Shown here: positions 1 to 8,034 of the stretch, in pieces
How positions within the stretch are numbered: the stretch's first letter is position 1
Layout of the letters: every line of letters starts with the position of its first letter
Assembly: GCA_964535215.1 (NCBI GenBank)
Contig: CAZHST010000016.1
Span: 1-64,000, forward strand
DNA: 64,000 nt
Direction of reading: 5' to 3'
Source of the DNA: JACQHM01 sp964535215
GTDB taxonomy: Bacteria > Methylomirabilota > Methylomirabilia > Methylomirabilales > JACQHM01
Position numbers and translations under genes: made by a program
Notes under the pieces: generated by a model
What the model was told of the DNA's origin: nothing
The model's input: the letters and a program-made list of their open reading frames with translations, nothing else
Databases searched by the model: none

Positions 1-484
1 CATGACCAGCAGCCGGTTGTAGCAGACCACGAGCCGCCGGAAGTGGCCCAGCCAGTGCTCCGGTTTCCGGCGGGGGCGCCCCAGGCCTGGCCGGGGGACG
101 GCACTCGCCTGGAGGGTCGGCTCCATCAGCCGGACTTCCGCTTTGGGCCTTGCCCCCTCTTGGTCGTGCCCACGGCGGGCCCCCTTGTTTGGCCGGAGCA
201 ACGCTCCCATCGCTGAAGGCCTCGCTCCCCTGGAGCCAGTGCTGGCCCTCCAGTTCGGCCAAAAAGGCGCGCCAGAGCCGTCGCCAAACACCCTGCTCTT
301 CCCACCAGCGCAGGCGCCGCCAGCAGGTCGAGGGACTGGGATACGCCTTGGGCAACGCCTTCCACTGGGCCCCTGTCCGCAGGACCCCCAGGATGCCCTC
401 CAGACAGGCGCGGTTGTCTCGCCAGGGCCGCAGCGGTTCGATCTTCGCCCCCTGGGCATCGGTTAAGAGGGGTCCTAAGGCCAT
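1..484 (-). pseudogene. IS5-family transposase remnant (N-terminal half, frameshifted, cut by window edge)
   Basis: Reading the minus strand from an ATG at 484 gives a typical IS5/IS1031-type transposase N-terminus: LTDAQGAKIEPL, WRDNRACLEGILGVLRTGAQW, YPSPSTCWRRLRWWEEQGVW and SEAFSDGSVAPAKQGGP. The frame then breaks near 170-190; the homologous continuation (GPAVGTTKRGQGPK) is in another frame. After a stop, the sequence jumps to a C-terminal-like piece, HFRRLVVCYNRLL, near the left edge, so the central DDE region is deleted. Assignment rests on remembered family sequence. The element is non-functional. Confidence 0.75.
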
Positions 485-668
485 CGACGCTTCCTCGGCA
501 CCAAGCTTGGTGCCTGGATGACTTGCGGCCCTTTCCACAAAGGAGGCAAACTGCTAGCCGGGGCCGTGAGTCAACAAACTTCTGAGGGCTCCTACGTGCA
601 ATAGGAAAAGGCTGGCATGCCGGTGGCCCATCACCGCTGAGAGGTGCTGCCGGTACGGGATGCCCTGA

Positions 669-1055
669 CGCAACAGCGGTTTTTTCATCGACATGTGCAG
701 CTTGCAGCGCCCGCTCGATACAAGGACACAGGTACGGATCGCTGTAGAAGCTGAAGCCATTCTGGGTATCCTCGCCTTATGTGAAGCTGGTCAGGTTGAA
801 TTGGTGGCTTCGGACACGCTTGTGTTTGAGGCAGAACGAAACTCACATCCTGGGCGGAAAAGGTACGCTTTCGAGGTGTTGGCGAAAGCGAAAGTGTTCG
901 TGCAGACCAATGCTCAAGTCGAAGAACGAGCACGGGCCTTGCACGCAGAAGGGATCAAGCCGCTAGACGCTCTGCACCTGGCGTCGGCGGAGGAAGCGCA
1001 AGCGGACTACTTCTGCATGTGCGACGATAGACTCTTGAAGCGAGCAAAGACCTGA
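669..1055 (+). pseudogene. Broken PIN-domain protein (VapC-like)
   Basis: The open frame reads FFIDMCSLQRPLD at its start and ends PLDALHLASAEEAQADYFCMCDDRLLKRAKT. These are the beginning, the conserved D-A-hydrophobic-H-L-A block and the D-D-R-L-L block of PIN-domain RNases. The only ATG (693) lies after the first catalytic Asp (FFID), and a TGA at 666-668 blocks upstream extension. The C-terminus stops right after RAKT, where relatives continue for some 20-30 residues. It is therefore damaged at both ends and probably inactive. The toxin fragment has no antitoxin partner. Confidence 0.6.
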
Positions 1056-1480
1056 CGCTCGATGAAATCCTGTCGGCGGTGGCAGCAGCTTCTCCGGGAG
1101 ACACGATCCTTGTTTGTCCTGGGACGTATACCGAGCAGGTAACCGTCACAACAGACGACTTGACCCTGCAATCTCAGACGCCGCTAGCGGCAACCATCAA
1201 AGCCCCATCACCGATGACGGGCTCGGCATCCTTGTGGGCCGGGCCTTCGAGGCGACGACCGGGAGCGCGACCATCACGGACAACGAGATTGTCGGCTACC
1301 AGAAGGGCGGGATCGTCGTGGACAATACAGGCTCCACCGCGACGATCACGGGGAACCGGGTGACCGGTGCTGGTCCGACAAAGATCATCGGGCGGAATGG
1401 CATTCAGGTGAGCAGAGGGGCGACGGCCACGATCACGGATAACGAGGTTCGGAATAACTTCTATCTCAACTCGCGTGCTG
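1056..1480 (+). pseudogene. Right-handed beta-helix (pectin-lyase-fold) protein fragment, frameshifted
   Basis: The frame through 1079 reads SPGDTILVCPGTYTEQV, the classic first rung of secreted parallel beta-helix proteins. After a frame change near 1205, another frame continues with repeated rungs: ATITDNEIVGYQKGGIVV, ATITGNRVTGAG and ATITDNEVRNN. No signal peptide precedes it, because the preceding frame is the PIN remnant. The rungs end abruptly near 1470. This is an N- and C-truncated relic, inferred from the rung pattern only. Confidence 0.55.
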
Positions 1481-1531
1481 CCGACCCCGGTTGTCCGTTT
1501 CGGCTAGCAAGGCTGAAGAAAGGACACGGTC

Positions 1532-1702
1532 ATGCCCCGCGGGAAACCGTCAAAGGGGAGGTGCAGGTACTGCGGAGCCGAGATTGCCAAGCATGTCGTC
1601 ACAAAGCACCTCTCGGCCTGCATCAGGCGCCAGGAGGTGATCGAACAGGCCGAGCGGCTCCGACTTGATCCGGCTGCCCTATCTGCCAGTAGGCAGGAGT
1701 GA
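1532..1702 (+). pseudogene. 56-aa Cys/His-containing N-terminal fragment (pRiA4b ORF-3-like type)
   Basis: An ATG at 1532 opens a 56-codon frame, MPRGKPSKGRCRYCGAEIAK..., with CRYCG followed by TKHLSAC, a C2HC-like zinc-binding pattern. It resembles the N-terminal part of larger proteins carrying a plasmid pRiA4b ORF-3-like domain. That downstream domain is absent because the frame stops at 1702, just before the next transposase relic. It is probably a truncated gene; function is unassigned. Confidence 0.4.
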
Positions 1703-1734
1703 TAAGCAGTCAGCCCCGAAGTCGATTGACCCTC

Positions 1735-2085
1735 TTAGTGTGTAACCGTAACAGGATGACGATGCAGCCTAAAAATGCACGAAGCCGGGGTAGTTGGCCC
1801 CATGGCGTTCATAGCGCACCAGCAGGCGGAAGTTCTGCAGCCAAGCGAAGAGCCGCTCCACCTTCAGCAACGCCGGTACCGCCGCAGCGACCGGCCTGGG
1901 TGCGGGGTTTCCTGCGGTTCTTCCGGTGTGGCGCCATCATCTCGATCCCCTGAGCTGCCAGGCGCTCGTCCAGCGGGTCGCGGTCATCGGCGCGGTCGCC
2001 GATCAGTCGCCGGGGGGCCTCTTCCACAAAGCGGGCTTCCAGGGTGGACTCGACGAGGGTGACCGCTCGGGGCTGGAATCGGCTC
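1735..2085 (-). pseudogene. IS5-family transposase remnant (C-terminal half)
   Basis: The minus strand gives TLVESTLEARFVEEAPRRL followed by LIGDRADDRDPLDERLAAQG, the region around the second catalytic Asp of IS5-type DDE transposases, then IEMMAPHRKNRRKPRTQ. The frame then shifts and ERLFAWLQNFRLLVRYERHG appears, followed by a stop and GCIVILLRL in a third frame. At least two frameshifts and loss of the N-terminal half make it a dead copy. It is a different segment of the family from the relic at 1-484, so at least one insertion has decayed here. Confidence 0.75.
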
Positions 2086-2266
2086 TCCTCGGTTGTCCTT
2101 CAAGGCTGGGACGAGATCACCGGCCGACAAACGGCCGCTGGATGATCTGAATCGGGCGTTTACCGCTCGGGGCTATGGGGTGACGCCGGAGCACCGGGAG
2201 TGGGTCCCGGTCGGGCAGCTCCTCAACCAGTACGGTCGGCGTCATGGGTTTGTGGATCCAATCGGA

Positions 2267-3460
2267 TCAGGTCCAGGTGAGGTCACGCTCGGCGTGGATC
2301 TTCGCTTCATCCAGCGTGACCCCAAGGCCCGGCTCTTTGGGCAGGGGGACAACGCCCCCCTTTGGACGGATCGGGTCCTTCTCGAAGAACTGGCGGATCT
2401 CATTGAATTTGACGAGGTACTCGAGAAGGGGGCAGACACTGGGGGGCTGGGCGGCAATCAGCTGGACGCTCGCCGGGACCGACAGGCCATGGGGGATGAC
2501 CGGGAGATCATGGGCGGAGGCCAAGGCGCAGATCTTCACGGCCTCCGTCAGGCCCCCGGTCCAGTAGATGTCAGGCTGGAGGATGTCCAGGGCCCCAGCC
2601 TCGATCAGCGCCTGGAATCCCCACCGGGTGTACTCATGCTCTCCTCCGGCAACGGGGATCTTGATCGCCTTCCTGATCCGGGCGTAGCTCTCGATCTTGT
2701 CCGGCATGACCGGCTCCTCCAGCCACCGGAGGCGCAGGTCGAAAAGCCGCTCGGCCATGGCAATCGTGTAGGGGACATCCCAGCTCATCCAGGCATCGGC
2801 CATGATGTCCACCCCTTCCCCCGCCGCCTCCCGAACGGTTCTCATCATGGCCAGGTTCCTTCTCATCCCCTCTTCCCCCGCCGAGGGGCCGTAGCGGAAG
2901 AACCACTTGGTGGCCCGAAAGCCCTCCTGGACGAAGCCTTTGACCCGGGTCCGGATGGCCTCCGGCTCCAGGGAAAACCCGTAGGCGCTGGCATAGGCCG
3001 GGATGGTGTCACGGGTCGGGCCCCCTAAGAGCCGGTAGACCGGAACGCCTGCCCACCTGCCTCGAAGGTCCCATAGGGCGCAATCGAGGGCGCTGATGGC
3101 GTGCATCAGGAGACCTTTCCTCGCATGGTAGGCATACCGGTAGAGCTTGTCCCAGATCGCCTCGACGGCGAGAGGATCCTCCCGGAGCACCACCGGTTTC
3201 AGATGCCGGTCAATCAAGAAGGCCTCTGTCTGGGTGATCGGACCGGCCAGGCCGATCACCCCCTCGTCCGTCTCCAGCTGGACGTAAACCGCCTCGACCC
3301 TGAAGCGGCCCTCCCCGATCCTGACCGGCTCGGTGAAGTGGGGGAAGTCCCAGTAGTCGGGGTAGAGGTCAACGGGACGGGCAAGCCGCTCCTCCCAGAA
3401 CTCCCCCTCGTGCTCCAGGATGCCCTCCAGGTGACGGAGGCGAATGGCGGTGATCTTCAA
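2267..3460 (-). CDS. Enolase-superfamily sugar-acid dehydratase (mandelate racemase/L-rhamnonate dehydratase-like)
   Basis: This 397-aa protein has the two-domain layout of the mandelate racemase/muconate lactonizing group: an N-terminal capping domain, then a modified TIM barrel. Visible barrel-end motifs are KWFFRYGP, MADAWMSWD (metal Asp), LEEPVMPD (metal Glu), GGEHEYT (metal Glu) and IPHGLS (acid/base His), closest in pattern to rhamnonate-type acid-sugar dehydratases. Length is normal. Its ATG overlaps the stop of the upstream small gene by 4 nt, so it is the last gene of a minus-strand operon with an FAH-family enzyme, which suggests dehydration of a sugar acid followed by further dehydration or cleavage. 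The exact substrate cannot be read from sequence. Confidence 0.85.
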   Translation of the reverse strand: MKITAIRLRHLEGILEHEGEFWEERLARPVDLYPDYWDFPHFTEPVRIGEGRFRVEAVYVQLETDEGVIGLAGPITQTEAFLIDRHLKPVVLREDPLAVEAIWDKLYRYAYHARKGLLMHAISALDCALWDLRGRWAGVPVYRLLGGPTRDTIPAYASAYGFSLEPEAIRTRVKGFVQEGFRATKWFFRYGPSAGEEGMRRNLAMMRTVREAAGEGVDIMADAWMSWDVPYTIAMAERLFDLRLRWLEEPVMPDKIESYARIRKAIKIPVAGGEHEYTRWGFQALIEAGALDILQPDIYWTGGLTEAVKICALASAHDLPVIPHGLSVPASVQLIAAQPPSVCPLLEYLVKFNEIRQFFEKDPIRPKGGVVPLPKEPGLGVTLDEAKIHAERDLTWT

Positions 3461-3810
3461 GGGTTCCCCCCTTCCCTTGAAGGGTCCTGCTTCTCGGCCT
3501 CGTAGAGGAGGCCCCAGACCCCCCTCACCCGTTCGCTGAAGCCCTTCCAGTGCGCGTCGTAGTCCCGGATCAGGGCCTGCAGGGCCTCCCCCTCCAGGAA
3601 GGCCTTCAAGGAGGCCTCGGAGTCAAACTCGTAGACGGCCATGTAGGGGTACTCTTCCTTTCCCGTGAGGTCCTTGTACCGGCGGGCGCTGAGGCATCCA
3701 GGCACCTTCAGCACGTCATGCACATGCTCCCGGTTGTACCATTCATTGAACGCCTCTTCCTTTTCGGGGACGATCTTCGCCCGGACGACGAAGAGGGCCT
3801 TTCCAGCCAT
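3457..3810 (-). CDS. Small EthD/DUF4286-like ferredoxin-fold protein
   Basis: This is a 117-aa protein. The start is set at the second of two adjacent ATGs (3810), 7 nt behind a perfect AGGAGG; a longer upstream frame has no ribosome site. Residues such as FNEWYNREHVHDVLKVPG, SARRYKDL and YMAVYEFDSEASLKAF match the alpha+beta dimeric-barrel proteins of the EthD type. In those the NEWYN-x-EH block is the hallmark and the family often accompanies catabolic enzymes. Its stop overlaps the start of the dehydratase. Catalytic role unknown; it may be a small isomerase or degradation accessory protein. Confidence 0.65.
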   Translation of the reverse strand: MAGKALFVVRAKIVPEKEEAFNEWYNREHVHDVLKVPGCLSARRYKDLTGKEEYPYMAVYEFDSEASLKAFLEGEALQALIRDYDAHWKGFSERVRGVWGLLYEAEKQDPSREGGNP

Positions 3811-3898
3811 CATCAAACCTCCTGACCCCGCAGAGAGGGGTCTCTTTTGCGGTGGAGATGTATGCCCGCCTGGCTCTCTTCCCAGGACGGCTTCAGAT

Positions 3899-4807
3899 TC
3901 ACCCGTTGACCCGGGGCCGGATCTCCTCGGCCACAAGGTCCATGGACCTGATCAGCGTTGGGAAGGAGAGATAGGCCAGTTCCAGGACGAGGTGCTCGCA
4001 GCCGAGGGCCTGGTATCCCCTGATGTCGTTGACGACCTGATCCACCGAACCCCGGAGGTGGGGATGGCTGGAGAGACGGGTGGTGTCAACGGCTGCCTCG
4101 GCGACGCCGTCCAGCCAGAGGGGGAGCCTTAACGACCAGGTGGGGGTTCCCTCCCGACCCTCCTCGGCCCAGAACCGGGAGACCGCCTCCATCCCTTTCC
4201 TGAAGGCCTCGGGGGTGGTCCCGGTCGCATGCCAACCATCGCCGTAGCGGGCCACCCGCCGGAAGGCCCCCTCGCTGTAGCCTCCGACCCAGATCGGGGG
4301 GTGGGGTTTCTGGACGGGGAGGGGGGAGAATTTCATCCCCTCGATCCGGTGGTAGCGGGTCTGGAGGTGGGGGTACTCCTGGGTCCACAGGGTCCGGATC
4401 ACCTGGAGGGCCTCGTCGGCCCGGCGTCCCCGTTCGCGGAAGGGCACCCCGAGGGCTTTAAACTCCTCCTCCATCCAGCCGGTCGCCGCCCCGAAGATCA
4501 GACGGCCGCCTGACAGCACGTCCACACTGGCCAGGACCTTTGCCACCACGATGGGGGAACGGTAGGGGAGGACGATCACGCTCGTCCCCAGGGTGATCCG
4601 GGTGGTCACCCCGGCCAGCCAGGGCAGGACGGCTAAAGGGTCCAGCATATGGTCCCGGTAGAGGATGTTGAGATCCTTCGGGACGATGATGTGGTCGGTC
4701 ACCCACACCGAGTCGAAGCCCCGTTCCTCCGCCCGCCGGGCGACCTCCAGAAGCCGGTCCACCTCCATCGGCCGACCGTAGTGGGGAATGCAGATGCCAA
4801 ATTTCAT
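3899..4807 (-). CDS. LLM-class (luciferase-like) flavin/F420-dependent oxidoreductase
   Basis: The 302-aa protein shows the bacterial luciferase-like TIM-barrel pattern: FGICIPHYG at the N-terminus, RGFDSVWVTDHI, TTRITLGTSVIVLPYRSP, LSGGRLIFGAATGWMEEEF and KPHPPIWVGG. This pattern is typical of the TIGR03619-type F420-dependent subfamily. Such enzymes use FMN or F420 to reduce or mono-oxygenate small substrates; the cofactor cannot be decided here. Its start overlaps the stop of the FAH gene by 4 nt, so the two are translationally coupled. An 88-nt gap separates it from the small downstream gene. Confidence 0.85.
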   Translation of the reverse strand: MKFGICIPHYGRPMEVDRLLEVARRAEERGFDSVWVTDHIIVPKDLNILYRDHMLDPLAVLPWLAGVTTRITLGTSVIVLPYRSPIVVAKVLASVDVLSGGRLIFGAATGWMEEEFKALGVPFRERGRRADEALQVIRTLWTQEYPHLQTRYHRIEGMKFSPLPVQKPHPPIWVGGYSEGAFRRVARYGDGWHATGTTPEAFRKGMEAVSRFWAEEGREGTPTWSLRLPLWLDGVAEAAVDTTRLSSHPHLRGSVDQVVNDIRGYQALGCEHLVLELAYLSFPTLIRSMDLVAEEIRPRVNG

Positions 4808-5730
4808 CCTGCCTCCCCTTTCCCGAGCCGCTTGGCCCGGTTGACCAGCTTCCCGATCCCCTCGGCCTCGATCTCCACCAGGTCGCCGTCGGCCAGGGCG
4901 AACTCGTTGGGGACCATAATCCCCGTTCCCGTGGTGACGGTGGTGCCGACAGGGATAACATTGTCCCGGCAGAGGAACCGGGCCAGCTCCTCGAAGGTCC
5001 GCTTCATCTGGGAGGTGCTGACGGTCCCTTCGAAGAGGACCCGGCCTTCCCGGATGATCCGGCAGGTGAGGGTCAGGTGGTAGGGATCGCCGAGCTGGGC
5101 GGGGGTGACGAGGACGGGGCCCAGGGCACAGCAGCCTGAAAAGATCTTCGACTGGGGCAGGAAGAGGGGATTCTCCCGCTCGATGTCCCAGGCGGAGACG
5201 TCATTACAGAGGGTGAAGCCCAGGATCCTCCCCTCCTTCCCCACGACGAAGGCGACCTCAGGCTCGGCCGCCGTGAGCTTGGAATCGGAGCGGATCCCGA
5301 TGAAGTCATTCGGCCCCGTGCACCGGGCGGCCGTTGCCTTGAAGAACAGCTCCGGCCGTTCGCTCTCGTAGACGTAATCGTAGATCCCCTTCTCCCGCCC
5401 GGTGTCGTGATCCCTGAACTCGGCACTCCGTTTGTAGGTGATCCCTGCCCCCCAGACCTCGGGCGGGTGGAGGGGGAGGAGGAGATGGGAGGTGTCAGGG
5501 CGGGGCGGGACATCCAGATCGTGGTAGCGGTAGGTCTTCCGGCGTTTCACCCCCCAGAGGACCCGCTTCAGGAAGGCTTCCAACTCGCCCCCTTCCTCCT
5601 CGGCCTTCTCCAGGACCTCTACCGTCGAGGCGAGACCCTCCTTTGGCCGGGTGATGTCCACGACCGTGTCCCCTTCCAGCACCCCAACCCTCGCTCCCAG
5701 GTCCGGGACAAAGAACTGCACCAGCTTCAT
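4804..5730 (-). CDS. Fumarylacetoacetate hydrolase-family enzyme (2-keto-3-deoxy-sugar-acid dehydratase-like)
   Basis: The 308-aa protein carries the FAH-fold core: VWGAGITYKRSAEFR, ELFFKATAARCTGPND, AAEPEVAFVVG (metal-binding Glu pair) and GFTLCNDVSAWDIERENP. KIFSGCCALGP and VSTSQMKRTFEEL follow. The layout is closest to the 2-dehydro-3-deoxy-D-arabinonate dehydratase branch, which fits a sugar-acid dehydratase in the same operon. It is the first gene of the minus-strand operon, with AGGAGG upstream of ATG and a predicted promoter at 5797-5825. Hydrolase versus dehydratase activity cannot be settled from sequence. Confidence 0.8.
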   Translation of the reverse strand: MKLVQFFVPDLGARVGVLEGDTVVDITRPKEGLASTVEVLEKAEEEGGELEAFLKRVLWGVKRRKTYRYHDLDVPPRPDTSHLLLPLHPPEVWGAGITYKRSAEFRDHDTGREKGIYDYVYESERPELFFKATAARCTGPNDFIGIRSDSKLTAAEPEVAFVVGKEGRILGFTLCNDVSAWDIERENPLFLPQSKIFSGCCALGPVLVTPAQLGDPYHLTLTCRIIREGRVLFEGTVSTSQMKRTFEELARFLCRDNVIPVGTTVTTGTGIMVPNEFALADGDLVEIEAEGIGKLVNRAKRLGKGEAG

Positions 5731-5796
5731 GGTAGCCTCCTTTATGACGTTACGGATCAGGGAGCGGTGAGTCGGTCGCCGGTCGCAAACAGAAGC

Positions 5797-5825
5797 TTTT
5801 TACCATTCCGGACCGCTCAAGTCAA
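5797..5825 (-). promoter_or_regulatory. Predicted sigma-70 promoter of the sugar-acid operon
   Basis: On the minus strand TTGACT (5820-5825) is followed after 17 bp by TAAAAA (5797-5802), 67 nt upstream of the FAH-family start. The -35 box overlaps the stop codon of the upstream comEA-like gene. Confidence 0.4.
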
Positions 5826-6406
5826 GGCGTTACCGTCACGAGATCTTTCACGATGCCGAAAAGGGTCGGCCCGATCCCCGGGACCTGGCGAAGCTCCTCG
5901 ACGGAGCGGAACCTTCCGTGCTTCATCCGGAAGCTGGCGATGGCAGAAGCCCTCTTCGGGCCGATGAAGGGAAGCGCCTGAAGCTCTTGGACGGAGGCCC
6001 GGTTCAGGTCCAGGGGAAACGTCACCCGCCTCTGGGCGATCTTCGCCTCCCGGTACGCCCTGACATGCTCCTGGAGGTGCGCCTCCGCCACCTCCCGGTT
6101 TTTCGGGTCCCCCCATTTCACCTGGTTCAAGCGGGAGAGGGCGCTTAAGAGGTGGGGAAGGTCCAGGGCCCCGGTATGGTCATGGTGGGGGAGATGCCTG
6201 ACTTTCTTCCCGTCTTTTGTGGTCTCGACGGCGGCGAAGGCCGAATCGTCCAAGGAGGCGATGTAGCGCCTGGACCACTTCGCCGCCTGGGAGGGAAGGG
6301 CCAGAAGGAGTAAGATGACGATCAGGGCCGATCCGACCGGCCAGGCCCGCCGTCGGGACTGTCCCTCGATCCCAGATCCTGTTCCTGGTCCCGCGATCCC
6401 TTCCAT
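5822..6406 (-). CDS. Membrane-anchored ComEA-like helix-hairpin-helix protein
   Basis: This 194-aa protein has a hydrophobic segment at about residues 25-42 (signal anchor), a roughly 85-residue linker and a C-terminal double helix-hairpin-helix. The first unit is LDLNRASVQELQALPFIG with GPKRASAI; the second is VEELRQVPGIGPTLFGIV. These match ComEA/T2SK-type DNA-binding domains that bind non-specific double-stranded DNA at the envelope, often during uptake. The linker makes it longer than classical ComEA. It is divergently transcribed from def, and a ComF-type gene lies at 21.9 kb. Confidence 0.8.
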   Translation of the reverse strand: MEGIAGPGTGSGIEGQSRRRAWPVGSALIVILLLLALPSQAAKWSRRYIASLDDSAFAAVETTKDGKKVRHLPHHDHTGALDLPHLLSALSRLNQVKWGDPKNREVAEAHLQEHVRAYREAKIAQRRVTFPLDLNRASVQELQALPFIGPKRASAIASFRMKHGRFRSVEELRQVPGIGPTLFGIVKDLVTVTP

Positions 6407-6515
6407 AATCGTTCCCCTGGGAGGGGTGGCTGGCAGGCTGGTGAGGCGATGCCGATCTTCCCAAATGTACCACGGATCGGGCCCCCTTCCAAGGGTTAAA
6501 GGCTTCCCAGGGTCG

Positions 6516-6545
6516 TTGACATCGCTTGCCTGGGGCGATTATACT
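6516..6545 (+). promoter_or_regulatory. Predicted sigma-70 promoter of the def operon
   Basis: A perfect TTGACA (6516-6521) is separated by 18 bp from TATACT (6540-6545), 35 nt upstream of the def start and in the divergent intergenic region. Confidence 0.65.
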
Positions 6546-6580
6546 ACAAGCCGGGAGCCGATACCTCACCGGGAGCGTCT

Positions 6581-7114
6581 ATGGCTATTCTAAAGGTTGC
6601 GAGGCTGGGGCATCCCATCACCCGGACGGTGGCCCGACCCGTCCCCCTGGAAACCATCAAGACCAGGGAGTTCCAGCGCTTCATTGACGACATGATCGAG
6701 ACCATGCACGAGTACGACGGGGTCGGGCTGGCAGCGACCCAGGTCCATGTCCCGGCCCAGGTCGCCGTCCTGGAAGTCCAGGGCAACCCCCGCTATCCTC
6801 AGGCCCCGGCCATCCCCTTGATGGTCCTCATCAACCCGAAGATCGTCGGGGCCTCGAAGGAGATGGTCGAGGATTGGGAGGGGTGCTTGAGCGTCATTGA
6901 TCTCCGGGGGAAGGTCCCCCGCCACCGGGAGGTCGAGGTCCAGGCCTACGACCGGGAGGGGAACCCTTTGAATTTCACCGCCAAGGACTTTCACGCCCGG
7001 ATCATCCAGCACGAGTGTGATCATCTGAACGGCAAGGTCTTCTTGGATCGGATGCCTTCCCTGGAGACCTTGACCTATCTCACCGAGTTTGCCCGCTACT
7101 GGCAGGGCCGATGA
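6581..7114 (+). CDS. def: Peptide deformylase
   Basis: The 177-aa enzyme removes the formyl group from N-formylmethionine of nascent proteins. All three signature motifs are present: GVGLAATQ (residues 47-54), EGCLS (100-104, with the metal-binding Cys102) and HECDH (144-148, two metal His and the catalytic Glu). An insertion around residues 68-80 (NPRYPQAPAIPL) and the lack of a long C-terminal tail are within family variation. The stop overlaps the start of the adenosyltransferase gene (ATGA), so the two are coupled. Confidence 0.95.
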   Translation: MAILKVARLGHPITRTVARPVPLETIKTREFQRFIDDMIETMHEYDGVGLAATQVHVPAQVAVLEVQGNPRYPQAPAIPLMVLINPKIVGASKEMVEDWEGCLSVIDLRGKVPRHREVEVQAYDREGNPLNFTAKDFHARIIQHECDHLNGKVFLDRMPSLETLTYLTEFARYWQGR

Positions 7115-7647
7115 GGATCTACACGAAAACCGGGGATCGGGGGGAGACGGGGCTCCTGGGAGGGGTGAGGGTCCCGAAGAGCCATCGAAGGGTCGAGGCC
7201 TACGGGGCGGTGGACGAGCTGAACGCCTTCCTGGGCGTCGTCCGGGCCAGCCTCGATGGGGAGATCGGGGAGCTTCTGGCCGGGATCCAGGGGGACCTCT
7301 TTGTGATCGGCGCCCACCTGGCCGATGTCCGACGGGAAGGGAAGCGATCGGCCAAGGAGGATCTCCCGGAGGAGCGGATCGCCCATCTGGAGGCCGTGAT
7401 TGACCGGTACGAGGAGACCCTTCCACCCCTCCGGACCTTCATCCTCCCGGGCGGCACCCGGGAGGGAGCGCTCCTCCACCTGGCCAGGACCATCTGCCGG
7501 AGGGCGGAGCGGCGGATCGTGACCCTGGACCGGGAGGAGAAGGTTTCGCCGGTCATCCTGGCGTATATGAACCGCCTCTCGGATCTCCTCTTCGTCCTGG
7601 CCAGGGCGGTGAACCGGCAGGCCGGCGTCGAAGAGATCCCCTGGTAG
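7111..7647 (+). CDS. pduO: PduO-type cob(I)alamin adenosyltransferase
   Basis: The 178-aa protein begins IYTKTGDRGETGLLGG, the ATP-binding N-terminus of PduO/MMAB-type enzymes. It continues AYGAVDELNAFLG and has the late conserved block TICRRAERRIVTL and ILAYMNRLSDLLFVLAR. It transfers adenosine from ATP to cob(I)alamin to make coenzyme B12. A B12-related GlmL-like protein lies at 28.3 kb, so B12 enzymes are likely used. It overlaps def by 4 nt. Confidence 0.93.
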   Translation: MRIYTKTGDRGETGLLGGVRVPKSHRRVEAYGAVDELNAFLGVVRASLDGEIGELLAGIQGDLFVIGAHLADVRREGKRSAKEDLPEERIAHLEAVIDRYEETLPPLRTFILPGGTREGALLHLARTICRRAERRIVTLDREEKVSPVILAYMNRLSDLLFVLARAVNRQAGVEEIPW

Positions 7648-7674
7648 CAAGCGTTCAGGGGGAGGCTTCCTTTG

Positions 7675-8034
7675 ATGATCCTGGGGTTTGTCAAGGACCT
7701 GTTCTTTTCATTGAAGCTGGAGGAGGCCCTCCGACGGCTGGGGCATCTGGCCGTTGTGGTGTCGGGGGAGGAGGCCTTCGCCGCCAGGCTCCAGGCGGCC
7801 AGGCCCGAGTTAGTCATCGTTGACCTCACAATGGAAGATGTGGATGTCGGGGGGATCTTGAAGGGGATCAGGGAGCGGCCGGAGACGCAGGCGATCCCGA
7901 TCCTCGCCTTCACCACCCACGCCGATTGGAAGCGCTCGGAGCCTTTGAAAGCCTATTGCGATCGGGTGGTCACGAAGAGCATGATCGTGCAACAGCTTCC
8001 CCGGTTGCTGGAAGAGGCCCTGGGGAAGCGATGA
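7675..8034 (+). CDS. Degenerate receiver-domain (CheY-like) protein
   Basis: The 119-aa single-domain protein keeps the phospho-acceptor site (LVIVDLTME, Asp50), a Thr in AFTTHAD and the Lys of VVTKS. The usual N-terminal acidic pair is lost: the first strand reads MILGFVKDLF. Phosphorylation may therefore be weak or absent. A TTG at 7672 is an alternative start; ATG 7675 gives standard spacing from GGGGGAGG. It overlaps the ferritin-like gene by 4 nt, so its output may relate to that neighbour. No kinase is adjacent. Confidence 0.7.
   Translation: MILGFVKDLFFSLKLEEALRRLGHLAVVVSGEEAFAARLQAARPELVIVDLTMEDVDVGGILKGIRERPETQAIPILAFTTHADWKRSEPLKAYCDRVVTKSMIVQQLPRLLEEALGKR

Noticed and set aside
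554..760. Minus-strand frame with MGHRHAS-like residues resembling a tyrosine-recombinase box
   Set aside because: Only a few residues match (GHRHAS, later HV). The catalytic Arg/His/Tyr set is absent and the frame is short.
2093..3028. 311-codon plus-strand open frame at the edge of the graveyard
   Set aside because: Most of it is antisense to the enolase-superfamily gene. The first 50 residues resemble nothing I recognise; 2086-2266 is left unassigned.
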